Of a stretch of DNA of 40,110 nt, positions 32,736 through 40,110 are shown piece by piece. Under the pieces are notes generated by a model. The model worked only from the letters and a program-made list of their open reading frames with translations, made no database searches and was not told the DNA's origin. Numbering within the stretch: the first letter of the stretch is position 1; each line of letters begins with the position of its first letter. The stretch is from Anaerolineaceae bacterium (lineage in GTDB: Bacteria; Chloroflexota; Anaerolineae; Anaerolineales; Anaerolineaceae): NCBI GenBank assembly GCA_019429225.1, contig JAHYJK010000012.1, forward strand, positions 1 to 40,110. The letters are read 5' to 3'. The position numbers were made by a program, and so were the translations under genes.

Positions 32736-34520
32736 CTAACTTTCTGTTGAAAGCTCTTTGGTGAAGCACAAAATCGTATCACCTACTTCAAAATCAGAAA
32801 ATCCTTTTAATCCGATACCACACTCAAATCCAGTGCGAACTTCCCTTACATCATCTTTTTCATGTTTTAAGGAGCTGATCTCGCCTTCATGGATTGCTTC
32901 TTCATTACGCATGACACGAGCTTTGGCATTTCTTTTGAATTCACCTGCTGTAATTTTACAACCTGCAATTGTACCTATTTTCTGTATTTTAAAGATGGCA
33001 AGAACATCTGCTTTTCCAATGATCACTTCAACATACTCTGGTTCCAACATACCCTTTAAAGCTTTTTCTACATCTTCAATCAATCGGTAAATGATTTTAT
33101 ACAATCGAATAGAAACACCCTCAGCCTCTGCCATTCGTTTTGCGGCTGAATCTGCTGTTACATTAAAACCAACAATAATTGCGGTTGAAGCACTGGCTAA
33201 CATCACATCATTCTCACTGATATTTCCTGTTTCGGCATGCAGAATATTGATGCTGATTTCTTTGCTTGCCAGATCATTTAAGGAATTCATGATTGGTTCG
33301 AGTGAACCCTGAACGTCAGCTTTGATGATAAGGCGTAGTTCTTTCTCTTCACCGGATTGTACACGGCTGAATAATTCTTCTAAAGTGGCCTTTGGAGATG
33401 CAAATCGGGAATCTTTATCTGCTATTTTTCTTTCTGTAACAATCGACATTGCTTCTTTGGTCGATCCAACTACCCGGAATATATCACCTGCCTGAGGAAC
33501 ATCATTCATGCCCATGATCAAAATTGGTGTGGAAGGTCCTGCTTTGCGGATAGGTTTGCTTTTATAATCAAACATCGCTCGAATCCGCCCATAAGAACTA
33601 CCAGCAACAACAATATCACCAGCATTGACAGTCCCATTTTGGATCAATAAGGTTGCCATGACACCTTTAGATTTGTCAATTTCAGCTTCGATAATTGTGC
33701 CAATCTTTTTTCCATTTGGATTTGCTTTAATGCTCATACCTTCTGCGGTTAAAAGAATAGCTTCAAGTAAGTCTTCAATACCAGTTCTTTGCTTGGCAGA
33801 AACAGGAACGATCATTGTGTCGCCATCCCAATCGTCTGGAACCAGTCCATTTTCGGATAATTGTCGTTTTGCAAATTCAGGATTCGCATCAGGACGATCA
33901 ATTTTATTGAGGGCTACAATAATCGGTACTCTGGCTGCTTTTGCATGCGCAATCGCTTCTTTGGTTTGAGGCATAACACCATCGTCAGCCGCAACCACAA
34001 GAATGACAATATCGGCACCCTGTGCCCCACGAGATCGCATTGCAGTAAAGGCTGCATGACCAGGTGTGTCTAAGAAAGTGATTAATTGTCCTTTATGTTC
34101 AATTTGATATGCACCAATGTGCTGGGTAATACCACCGGCTTCCCCAGCAGCTACATCTGTATGCCTGATGGCATCCAGTAAAGTTGTTTTTCCATGATCC
34201 ACATGCCCAAGAATAGTCACAACAGGTGGGCGATTGACCAATTCTTTTGGATTTTCATCCATAATCATCTTTCGCCACATTGGGATTTCGCCAACTTCAA
34301 CAATCTCTTCTTCTTCGTAGGTTTCAACAAATGCTTCAAAACCTAGTTCTGAGGCAACGATTGCAGCGGTATCAAAATCAACTTGCTGGTTGATATTAGC
34401 CATAACCCCATTTGCCATTAAGACTTTTATAACTTGAATCGGACTGGTCTCCATAACTTGAGCCAGTTCGCGAACAGTAATACTGTTTGGTAAAACGATA
34501 GTTTTTATTTTTTCGCTCAT
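32736..34520 (-). CDS. infB: Translation initiation factor IF-2
   Basis: 594 residues, a short form: one IF2_N domain (about 10-60) precedes the GTPase directly, without the long disordered N-terminus seen in E. coli. The G domain has GHVDHGKT (G1), DTPGHAAF (G3) and NKID (G4). Domain II, III and IV follow, with the fMet-tRNA-binding C-terminal end (VREVRTGFECGIGLKGFSDF). GGAGGTG stands five bases before the ATG. A 115-base gap separates it from ylxR, which is longer than elsewhere in the operon. Confidence 0.96.
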   Translation of the reverse strand: MSEKIKTIVLPNSITVRELAQVMETSPIQVIKVLMANGVMANINQQVDFDTAAIVASELGFEAFVETYEEEEIVEVGEIPMWRKMIMDENPKELVNRPPVVTILGHVDHGKTTLLDAIRHTDVAAGEAGGITQHIGAYQIEHKGQLITFLDTPGHAAFTAMRSRGAQGADIVILVVAADDGVMPQTKEAIAHAKAARVPIIVALNKIDRPDANPEFAKRQLSENGLVPDDWDGDTMIVPVSAKQRTGIEDLLEAILLTAEGMSIKANPNGKKIGTIIEAEIDKSKGVMATLLIQNGTVNAGDIVVAGSSYGRIRAMFDYKSKPIRKAGPSTPILIMGMNDVPQAGDIFRVVGSTKEAMSIVTERKIADKDSRFASPKATLEELFSRVQSGEEKELRLIIKADVQGSLEPIMNSLNDLASKEISINILHAETGNISENDVMLASASTAIIVGFNVTADSAAKRMAEAEGVSIRLYKIIYRLIEDVEKALKGMLEPEYVEVIIGKADVLAIFKIQKIGTIAGCKITAGEFKRNAKARVMRNEEAIHEGEISSLKHEKDDVREVRTGFECGIGLKGFSDFEVGDTILCFTKELSTES

Positions 34521-34635
34521 TTCGCACCTCCAACGCTATTTTGCACTTTTGTGCTAAACTCTTTTCGAGCTCAGGATTGATGTGCGCTGTTCGAACCTTA
34601 CCTACAAAACGTATCAGCTAAAACAACAACAAAGT

Positions 34636-34950
34636 TTATCCATCATGCTCTTCTTCATTTACGCTTTCCGGCAATTTCTGCATAAAATCAAGAAGGATTT
34701 TCCGGTCTACGTCAGTTAATTCTATTTTTAATGCGTTGGCAAGTTTTCCTTTCAAGGCAGCTTGCCAACATTTTTGATCATTGTGAATGTACGCCCCACG
34801 GCCTGGCATCTTGCTTGTTGGATCAATGACGATCCCTGTGTCGGTACGAACTACTCTGGTCAACGTTCGTTTGGCTTGTATTTCTCGACAACCGACACAG
34901 GTTCGTTGTGGTATATGTTTTGGCCGTTTACCCTTCGCTTTTTTCACCAT
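34636..34950 (-). CDS. ylxR: YlxR/RnpM-family RNA-binding protein (DUF448)
   Basis: 104 residues. The family motif is visible as PQRTCVGCREIQAKRTLTRVVR (about 14-35 in two overlapping parts), and GRGAYIHNDQKCWQAALKGKL follows near 50-70. YlxR-type proteins occur between nusA and infB in many bacteria; the Bacillus homologue RnpM binds RNase P RNA and lowers its activity. The C-terminus is acidic. The ATG lies 24 bases after the nusA stop. Confidence 0.93.
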   Translation of the reverse strand: MVKKAKGKRPKHIPQRTCVGCREIQAKRTLTRVVRTDTGIVIDPTSKMPGRGAYIHNDQKCWQAALKGKLANALKIELTDVDRKILLDFMQKLPESVNEEEHDG

Positions 34951-34974
34951 TTTATTTGGTACTTCACCTCAAAG

Positions 34975-36945
34975 TTATTCCCAATCGAACTCATCGCTGC
35001 GTTTATGAATCTTTCTATAAATCAGCGTATCCTCTTCTTCGTTGTATTCTACCTTAACCTGACGTTTCTTTTTCTTATCCTTTTTCTTCTTTGCTTTCTT
35101 ATCTTCTGAGAGGTCTTCTTCCTCATCTTCTACAAATGGAATTTCAATATTGGTAGATTGGAGGGCAAAAAGTTCATCGAAGGAAAGTTCTTCTTCTTGA
35201 CTTGGTGCGGGAACGTCCTCTTCTTCTGAAATTTCCTCATCTAATTCTTCACTGATCTCTTCGATTTGTCCAACTTCAGGTTCAATCGAAACTGCCTCAA
35301 GAGAAGGCTCTTCAATTACTTCAGGTTCTTTTTCAACAACGGGTTCTTCTTCCTTGGTTTCAACTACTTCTAACGCTTCAACAGATTCTTCTTTCGAAGG
35401 TTCAACTTCTTCTGTAACTTCAGCGCTTTCTGATAATTCGGTTGCAAGCTTTTCAGGTAAAGAATCCATCAAGTCTTTAATTGATTTCATAGCTTTTGGA
35501 CCAATACCATTTAAGCGAAGAATATCATCTGGTGCCTGTAACATTTTAATGACTAACTCGGCAATCGTATTGAAGCCTGCTTCCTGCAAAATGTAATTTA
35601 CATGTTCAGGTAATGAAGAGTCCAGAATGGTTGTATCAAAGTAGCTTGGTGGAATTTGGGCATGGATAGCTTGCATTCTACTTCTTTCAGCTTCTTCATC
35701 CAATTTGCTACGAATGAATGTACGTGTCTCCACTCTTTCAATGAATTTGTTGAGGAAATCATAATTTTCAACATTAAGAATTCCGCCACCAGATTTCTTG
35801 GCCAACAATTCTTCAACTTTGACCATGTTGTCTTTTTCATTTTCGGCCATCTCAACCATTCCAGGATCTTTCTGTAAGCGGTAGAGAGCGTCGCTGGAGG
35901 CTTCCTGGACACTTTTAATGTCGATTCTCCATCCAGTTAATTTGGCTGCCAGGCGAGCATTCTGTCCATCTCTACCAATAGCCAAACTGAGTTGATCTTC
36001 AGGCACGACAACAGTAGCTGTTTTTCCGCCTTCAGAAAATTCATTCAGGTACACACCACTGACTTTTGCCGGGCTTACTGCACGAGCGATGAATTGTGAT
36101 GGATCCTGATGCCATTCTATGACATCGATTTTCTCATCATGAAGTTCGCGCACAATCGCTTGAATTCTAACGCCACGTAATCCAACACAGGCGCCAACCG
36201 GATCAATTCCAGATTGAGTTGCTGACACGGCTACTTTTGCTCTTTGACCCGGTTCACGCGTAATGGATCGAATTTCTACGATACCATGATATATTTCTGG
36301 CACTTCTGTTTCTAATAATCGTCGCAGGAAATTACGGTGGGTACGGGAGAGTAAAATTTGAGGACCTCGGTTACTGTCTTTTACTTCAGCTACCAGGGTA
36401 CGCACACGGTCATGAACATGGAATCGTTCACCAGGAATCATGTCTTTGCGTAACATGGTGCCTTCGGCTTTCATCTCCAGACCAATTGTGAGGCCTTGAG
36501 CGTTACTGGCTTGTACAACACCAGAAATAATTTCACCGATTTGATCCCCATAATGATCTAATTGTGCTTGTCGCTCAGCATCCCGGATTCTTTGTTGAAT
36601 TACCTGGCGGGCAGTTTGAGCTGCGACACGGCCAAAATTCTTGGGTGTGCTTTCCACTGACACCATCATGCTTAATTCAGCATCTGCATCAAAGCGACGA
36701 GCTTCTTCCAGATCAACTTCTGTTCGTTCGTCCTGAACGTCTTCAACAACTTCTTTTTCTGCAAAAATTGTCACCTTACCGGTTTCCATATCAACTTTTG
36801 CATCAATTACTTGAGCCTGCGACGCATTGACAGATCGACGGTAGGCAGATACCATGGCTGATTCAAGCGCTTTTATTATAATTTCACGCGGAAGACCTTT
36901 TTCTTCCAGCACTTCATTGAAAGCAAGGGTAAATTCGTTTTTCAT
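34975..36945 (-). CDS. nusA: Transcription elongation/termination factor NusA with acidic/basic tail
   Basis: 656 residues from ATG 36945; the upstream TTG (36966) has no family support. Domains in order: N-terminal RNAP-binding domain (about 5-125), S1 (about 132-200), KH1 and KH2 (about 200-345, including [16 protein letters not shown]), then a linker and a helix-hairpin-helix unit near 460-490 ([16 protein letters not shown]). After about 500 comes an unusual long tail: about 100 residues rich in Glu, then a Lys-rich run ([12 protein letters not shown]), then a final acidic end. The tail is absent from most NusA. rimP, normally upstream, is missing here; nusA has its own promoter and leader hairpin. 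Confidence 0.95.
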   Translation of the reverse strand: MKNEFTLAFNEVLEEKGLPREIIIKALESAMVSAYRRSVNASQAQVIDAKVDMETGKVTIFAEKEVVEDVQDERTEVDLEEARRFDADAELSMMVSVESTPKNFGRVAAQTARQVIQQRIRDAERQAQLDHYGDQIGEIISGVVQASNAQGLTIGLEMKAEGTMLRKDMIPGERFHVHDRVRTLVAEVKDSNRGPQILLSRTHRNFLRRLLETEVPEIYHGIVEIRSITREPGQRAKVAVSATQSGIDPVGACVGLRGVRIQAIVRELHDEKIDVIEWHQDPSQFIARAVSPAKVSGVYLNEFSEGGKTATVVVPEDQLSLAIGRDGQNARLAAKLTGWRIDIKSVQEASSDALYRLQKDPGMVEMAENEKDNMVKVEELLAKKSGGGILNVENYDFLNKFIERVETRTFIRSKLDEEAERSRMQAIHAQIPPSYFDTTILDSSLPEHVNYILQEAGFNTIAELVIKMLQAPDDILRLNGIGPKAMKSIKDLMDSLPEKLATELSESAEVTEEVEPSKEESVEALEVVETKEEEPVVEKEPEVIEEPSLEAVSIEPEVGQIEEISEELDEEISEEEDVPAPSQEEELSFDELFALQSTNIEIPFVEDEEEDLSEDKKAKKKKDKKKKRQVKVEYNEEEDTLIYRKIHKRSDEFDWE

Positions 36946-36986
36946 TTCTTGGCTTTTCTCCCACAAAAAAAATACTTACTAAATAA

Positions 36987-37011
36987 GAAAAGTGGGGGTT
37001 GCCCACTTTTC
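36987..37011 (-). promoter_or_regulatory. Hairpin in the nusA leader
   Basis: A perfect 10-bp stem, GAAAAGTGGG/CCCACTTTTC, with a 5-base loop. On the minus strand, it lies between the promoter and nusA, and a T8 run follows 16 bases further down (36966-36973). It could be an attenuator through which NusA acts on its own operon, or a leftover terminator of an upstream gene. Confidence 0.55.
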
Positions 37012-37045
37012 GTTGAGGTCTACTAAATTCCGTAATGCAAGTAAT

Positions 37046-37074
37046 ATTTTACCATAATCATTTTTTCAAATCAA
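37046..37074 (-). promoter_or_regulatory. Promoter of the nusA operon
   Basis: On the minus strand, TTGATT (37069-37074), 17 bases and TAAAAT (37046-37051). Start of transcription near 37039 gives a leader of about 95 bases that contains the hairpin at 36987-37011. Confidence 0.55.
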
Positions 37075-37191
37075 GGTTTTTTGATAGCCCTGTCTAATTT
37101 GGGTATGAATTTTTACTATAAAATGTATTAATTACTCATTTTCTTTATCATTTTATCAATTTCCCTTTTTTTAAAACTCGTTGGAGGAGCA

Positions 37192-38793
37192 ATGTCGGAT
37201 TTTTTATGGTGGCGTGACGGGGTTATATATCAGATTTATCCACGTTCTTTTATGGACTCAAACCATGATGGTATTGGTGATATACCAGGAATTATTCAAA
37301 AATTGGATTATTTAAAGGATTTGGGTATTGATGCGATCTGGTTATCCCCTGTCTACCCAAGTCCTGACAACGATTTTGGATATGATATTTCTAATTATTG
37401 TGATATCGATCAGAAATTTGGTGGTATAGAGGCTTTTGATATATTTTTGGAGGAATCTCATCAACGCAGCATTCGGGTAGTCATGGACCTGGTCCTTAAT
37501 CACACATCTGATCAGCATGAGTGGTTTCAACAATCAAAATCATCCAGGAATAATCCGTATCGAGATTGGTATATTTGGAAAGAAGCCAGAGATGGAGGCA
37601 AAGTACCTAATAATTGGCAATCAAGATTTGGGGGCAGTGGTTGGGAATGGGACAGCACCACCGAAGCATATTTTTTCCATATGTTTAGCAAAAAACAACC
37701 TGATTTGAATTGGCGCAATCCAAAAGTTTTCAATGAAATCCTGGATATAATCAAATTCTGGTTGGATAAAGGGGTGGATGGCTTTCGACTAGACGTTTTT
37801 AATGCGTATTATAAGGATGAAAATTTCCAAAATAACCCACATCAGATTGGTTTGGCAAAATTTGATCAACAAAAGCATATACATGATCTGGATCAGCCAG
37901 AAATGTTCGATTTTTTGAAAGCGTTTCGACAATTATTAGATTCCTATCCTGAACGTTATGCAGTGGGGGAAACTTTTATGGGGGATTATCATACTGCTGC
38001 CACGTACACGGGTGATCAGGGGCTGCATGCAGCCTTTGAATTCGATTTTCTCAACAACCATTACAAACCATCATCATTTTATAAAACTATTCAACAATGG
38101 GAAAACGTGCTGGACCAAAAAGGTTGGCCAAATTATGTTCTGAACAATCATGATGTGATCCGATCTGCATCCAGATACACGAAAAGCGAAGATGATGATC
38201 GCTTAAAAGTGTTGGCCACATTGATGCTTACTTTACGAGGTACTCCGTTTTTGTATTATGGGGAAGAAATTGGTATGCGGGATATACCCATCGAAAGAAA
38301 GTCTGATGTGCTTGACCCAGTAGGCAGACAATTTTGGCCTTTTTACAAAGGTCGGGATGGTTGCCGATCACCGATGCAATGGAACCCGGAACAAAATGCA
38401 GGGTTTTCAGATGCAACACCCTGGTTGCCTGTACATAACAACCATCACTGGAGGAATGTCCATTCACAATCAGGTGATCCGGATTCTCTATTGAATTATT
38501 ACAAAAAAATGTTACATATTCGAAAATCTACGCCGGTACTTCAAAAAGGAATGTATCTACCGATTACATATGATCCACAGAAAATCTTAGCCTTTGTAAG
38601 GCAAACATCAGAACAAACAGCCCTGATTGCTCTCAATTTCAGTAAAAGAAATGTTGGGCTGGTATTAAGTTCACAATTATTAACCGGAGATTGGAAATTG
38701 TTGATCAGTAATAAAAGAGATACATTCCCGGTCATTCGAGATAGAAAAATTTTATTGGAAGGAAATGAAGCGCTGGTAATCCTACAGGGATAG
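37192..38793 (+). CDS. GH13 alpha-glucosidase (oligo-1,6-glucosidase-like)
   Basis: 533 residues, cytoplasmic. The (beta/alpha)8 barrel starts with WWRDGVIYQIYPRSF. The catalytic residues are nucleophile Asp201 in GFRLDVFNAY, acid/base Glu260 in VGETFM, and Asp321 in NNHDVIR. The subfamily motif QPDLNW (169-174) is that of alpha-1,6- and related alpha-glucosidases, rather than maltogenic enzymes. It should release glucose from short maltodextrin- or isomaltose-type sugars. GGAGGAG lies three to four bases before the ATG. It is divergent from nusA and stands alone; the end is five bases from the convergent Ldh gene. Confidence 0.93.
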   Translation: MSDFLWWRDGVIYQIYPRSFMDSNHDGIGDIPGIIQKLDYLKDLGIDAIWLSPVYPSPDNDFGYDISNYCDIDQKFGGIEAFDIFLEESHQRSIRVVMDLVLNHTSDQHEWFQQSKSSRNNPYRDWYIWKEARDGGKVPNNWQSRFGGSGWEWDSTTEAYFFHMFSKKQPDLNWRNPKVFNEILDIIKFWLDKGVDGFRLDVFNAYYKDENFQNNPHQIGLAKFDQQKHIHDLDQPEMFDFLKAFRQLLDSYPERYAVGETFMGDYHTAATYTGDQGLHAAFEFDFLNNHYKPSSFYKTIQQWENVLDQKGWPNYVLNNHDVIRSASRYTKSEDDDRLKVLATLMLTLRGTPFLYYGEEIGMRDIPIERKSDVLDPVGRQFWPFYKGRDGCRSPMQWNPEQNAGFSDATPWLPVHNNHHWRNVHSQSGDPDSLLNYYKKMLHIRKSTPVLQKGMYLPITYDPQKILAFVRQTSEQTALIALNFSKRNVGLVLSSQLLTGDWKLLISNKRDTFPVIRDRKILLEGNEALVILQG

Positions 38794-38798
38794 AAGAA

Positions 38799-39914
38799 TT
38801 AATTCCCCGCATGGGCAGGATCGATATCTTTTTCTCCTAATGCATCTAAATCAAAAGGAACTCCAATGGATTCACCCGCCGCTTGCAATGATTTAACCAC
38901 CTCTTCTAAAAGTGGGATACCTTCTTTTTTGTATTTATCGGTTAATTCAAATTCTTTTTCGCCATGAATAAAAATTCGATCCTGACCGACTGCTTTTTCT
39001 GCTGTTTTTAATTGCTGGAACAAAGCATCCATATCCTTTTTGAATTCATCCGGATCTCGAAATGCATCCAAGCGCATAGCAGCGAAGAAATGGCCAACAT
39101 TGGCATTTGTTGATTTATTCGGATTCGCTACATTTTTACCAAAAGCTGCACCTGAAAGTACACCAGAGAAAATATCCACCCACAAAGCCAGGCCATATCC
39201 TTTATATCCCCGTAATATTTCAGGCCCTCCAAGGGGGAATAAAGCGCCACCATTCAGAACTGATTTTGGTTCGGTTGTTATTTCACCATCCGAATCTACC
39301 GCCCAACCTTCCGGAAGTTGATCTCCAGCTTTATCAAATACGGTTACCTTTCCAATAGGAACGATGCTGGTTGCCATGTCTAAAACAAATGGCTTCTCAG
39401 AAAAAGCAGGAGCGGCTACAGCGATGGGGTTCGTCCCCAGTAATCGGTTTTTTCCAAATGTAGGAGCGACCAACGGTTGTGCATTCGTAAAACTGATGCC
39501 GATCATGTCGTGTTCGAGCGCCATCATTGCGTAATAACCGGCAATTCCGTAATGATTACTATTTCGGACTGTTACCATCGCGACACCGGAAGTCTTTGCT
39601 TTTTCAACACATCGCAACATTGCATCTTTCCCGGCAACCTGCCCTAAACCATTCTTTCCGTCCAGCGCCAAAGATGCAGGTGTTTCGCGGATTACTTCAT
39701 TATTGGCTAATGGATCAATCAAACCTTTTTGTAATCTACTTCCGTAGTAAGTTTGCAAGCGAATAATTCCATGTGAACTGACACCACGTAAATCTGCAGA
39801 TTGCAAAATCTCGGCAGTTATTTCCGCACGATCTTTGGGTACGCCCAATTTTCTAAAAAAACGAACCATGAATTCAAAAAGATCCTGGGCATTATAAACA
39901 TATGATCTAGCCAT
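38799..39914 (-). CDS. Ldh-family (malate/L-sulfolactate-type) NAD(P)-dependent dehydrogenase
   Basis: 371 residues, slightly longer than typical (about 340-360). The Ldh_2 fold is shown by the opening helix pair with ADLRGVSSHGIIRLQTYY (about 40-57), VRNSNHYGIAGYYAMMA (about 116-132), LLGTNPIAVAAPA and the late GYKGYGLALWVDIFSGVLSGA. The conserved His in SSHG and NHYG mark the family of type II malate, ureidoglycolate and sulfolactate dehydrogenases. The substrate cannot be read from the motifs. GAGGTG stands shortly before the ATG. No partner gene of one pathway is near. Confidence 0.88.
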   Translation of the reverse strand: MARSYVYNAQDLFEFMVRFFRKLGVPKDRAEITAEILQSADLRGVSSHGIIRLQTYYGSRLQKGLIDPLANNEVIRETPASLALDGKNGLGQVAGKDAMLRCVEKAKTSGVAMVTVRNSNHYGIAGYYAMMALEHDMIGISFTNAQPLVAPTFGKNRLLGTNPIAVAAPAFSEKPFVLDMATSIVPIGKVTVFDKAGDQLPEGWAVDSDGEITTEPKSVLNGGALFPLGGPEILRGYKGYGLALWVDIFSGVLSGAAFGKNVANPNKSTNANVGHFFAAMRLDAFRDPDEFKKDMDALFQQLKTAEKAVGQDRIFIHGEKEFELTDKYKKEGIPLLEEVVKSLQAAGESIGVPFDLDALGEKDIDPAHAGN

Positions 39915-40032
39915 TTACACCTCGCAAGAACTTGAAATCAAGTACAGTTTAGCACGTAAATAATTTGGAGCAATGCATATTTGTATAGCCTCATCGTTAT
40001 CTAGCTAAATTTGAAAATTGGCACGAGATTTA

Positions 40033-40063
40033 AAAAACCGTTGATACTGGCCCAACGGTTTTT
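40033..40063 (-). terminator. Intrinsic terminator near the right window edge
   Basis: AAAAACCGTTG (40033-40043) and CAACGGTTTTT (40053-40063) form an 11-bp stem with a 9-base loop. On the minus strand it ends with a T-tract. It fits as the terminator of a minus-strand gene whose stop is near 40082. The stretch 39915-40032 shows nothing else. Confidence 0.75.
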
Positions 40064-40081
40064 GGTTGGAAATATCTGGCT

Positions 40082-40110
40082 TTACACATCCAGATTTTGA
40101 ACAGCCAGTG
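40082..40110 (-). CDS. Possible C-terminal end of a minus-strand gene (partial)
   Basis: One minus-strand frame from the right edge reads LAVQNLDV and then a TAA stop (40082-40084), 19 bases upstream of the terminator hairpin. Position relative to the terminator suggests a true gene end, but eight codons cannot identify it. Confidence 0.35.

Noticed and set aside
34589-34597. GTTCGAACC, like a tRNA T-loop, in the infB-ylxR gap
   Set aside because: No complementary T-stem, acceptor stem or anticodon arm on either strand.

Overview
The window is a low-GC bacterial chromosome segment, densely coded on both strands. It reads as a member of the Chloroflexota, probably Anaerolineae. This placement is inferred from gene content, not from a marker tree: Thr/Pro-rich linkers in secreted wall proteins, a wall enzyme joining cytoplasmic TPRs to an external YkuD domain, tandem cyclic-di-AMP-receptor-like proteins, a large multi-GAF kinase, a T-box in front of a TrpB2-type gene and a FAD-dependent thymidylate synthase. 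No rRNA, tRNA, insertion sequence, prophage or CRISPR array was seen.

Left part (1-9.0 kb): a di-haem c-type cytochrome cut by the window edge (minus); rlmD, a small membrane protein, a GNAT acetyltransferase and a CBM9-like lipoprotein (plus); then a minus-strand block with a thioredoxin-TPR protein, an unknown 142-aa protein, and a wall-remodelling cluster of one amidase and two L,D-transpeptidases (one Tat-exported, one membrane-anchored).

Middle part (9.1-27.4 kb): a flavin reductase-like gene overlapping an AMMECR1 gene, closed by a two-way terminator; a minus-strand group with a six-hairpin glycosidase-like protein, two adjacent PII-like cyclic-di-AMP receptor homologues and a DUF4013 membrane protein; a 1221-aa class A penicillin-binding protein; a degenerate DNA-methyltransferase-like protein; a CPBP protease; a NusG/RfaH-type paralogue followed by a 1247-aa sensor kinase; and trpB2 behind a tryptophan-specific T-box with a near-consensus promoter.

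Right part (27.4-40.1 kb): a thioredoxin-fold protein with one active-site Cys; then the long minus-strand operon nusA-ylxR-infB-rbfA-nrnA-truB-ribF-thyX, which joins transcription elongation, translation initiation, ribosome and tRNA maturation, FAD synthesis and FAD-dependent dTMP synthesis. It is followed by a GH13 alpha-glucosidase, an Ldh-family dehydrogenase and the last codons of a possible further minus-strand gene.

The most notable items are the internally duplicated ThyX with its active-site signature split between the halves and its gene coupled to ribF; the complete Trp T-box in front of trpB2; the conserved-looking but catalytically degenerate methyltransferase-like protein; two genes whose promoters sit so close to the ATG that their mRNAs should be leaderless; and a strong hairpin in the nusA leader.
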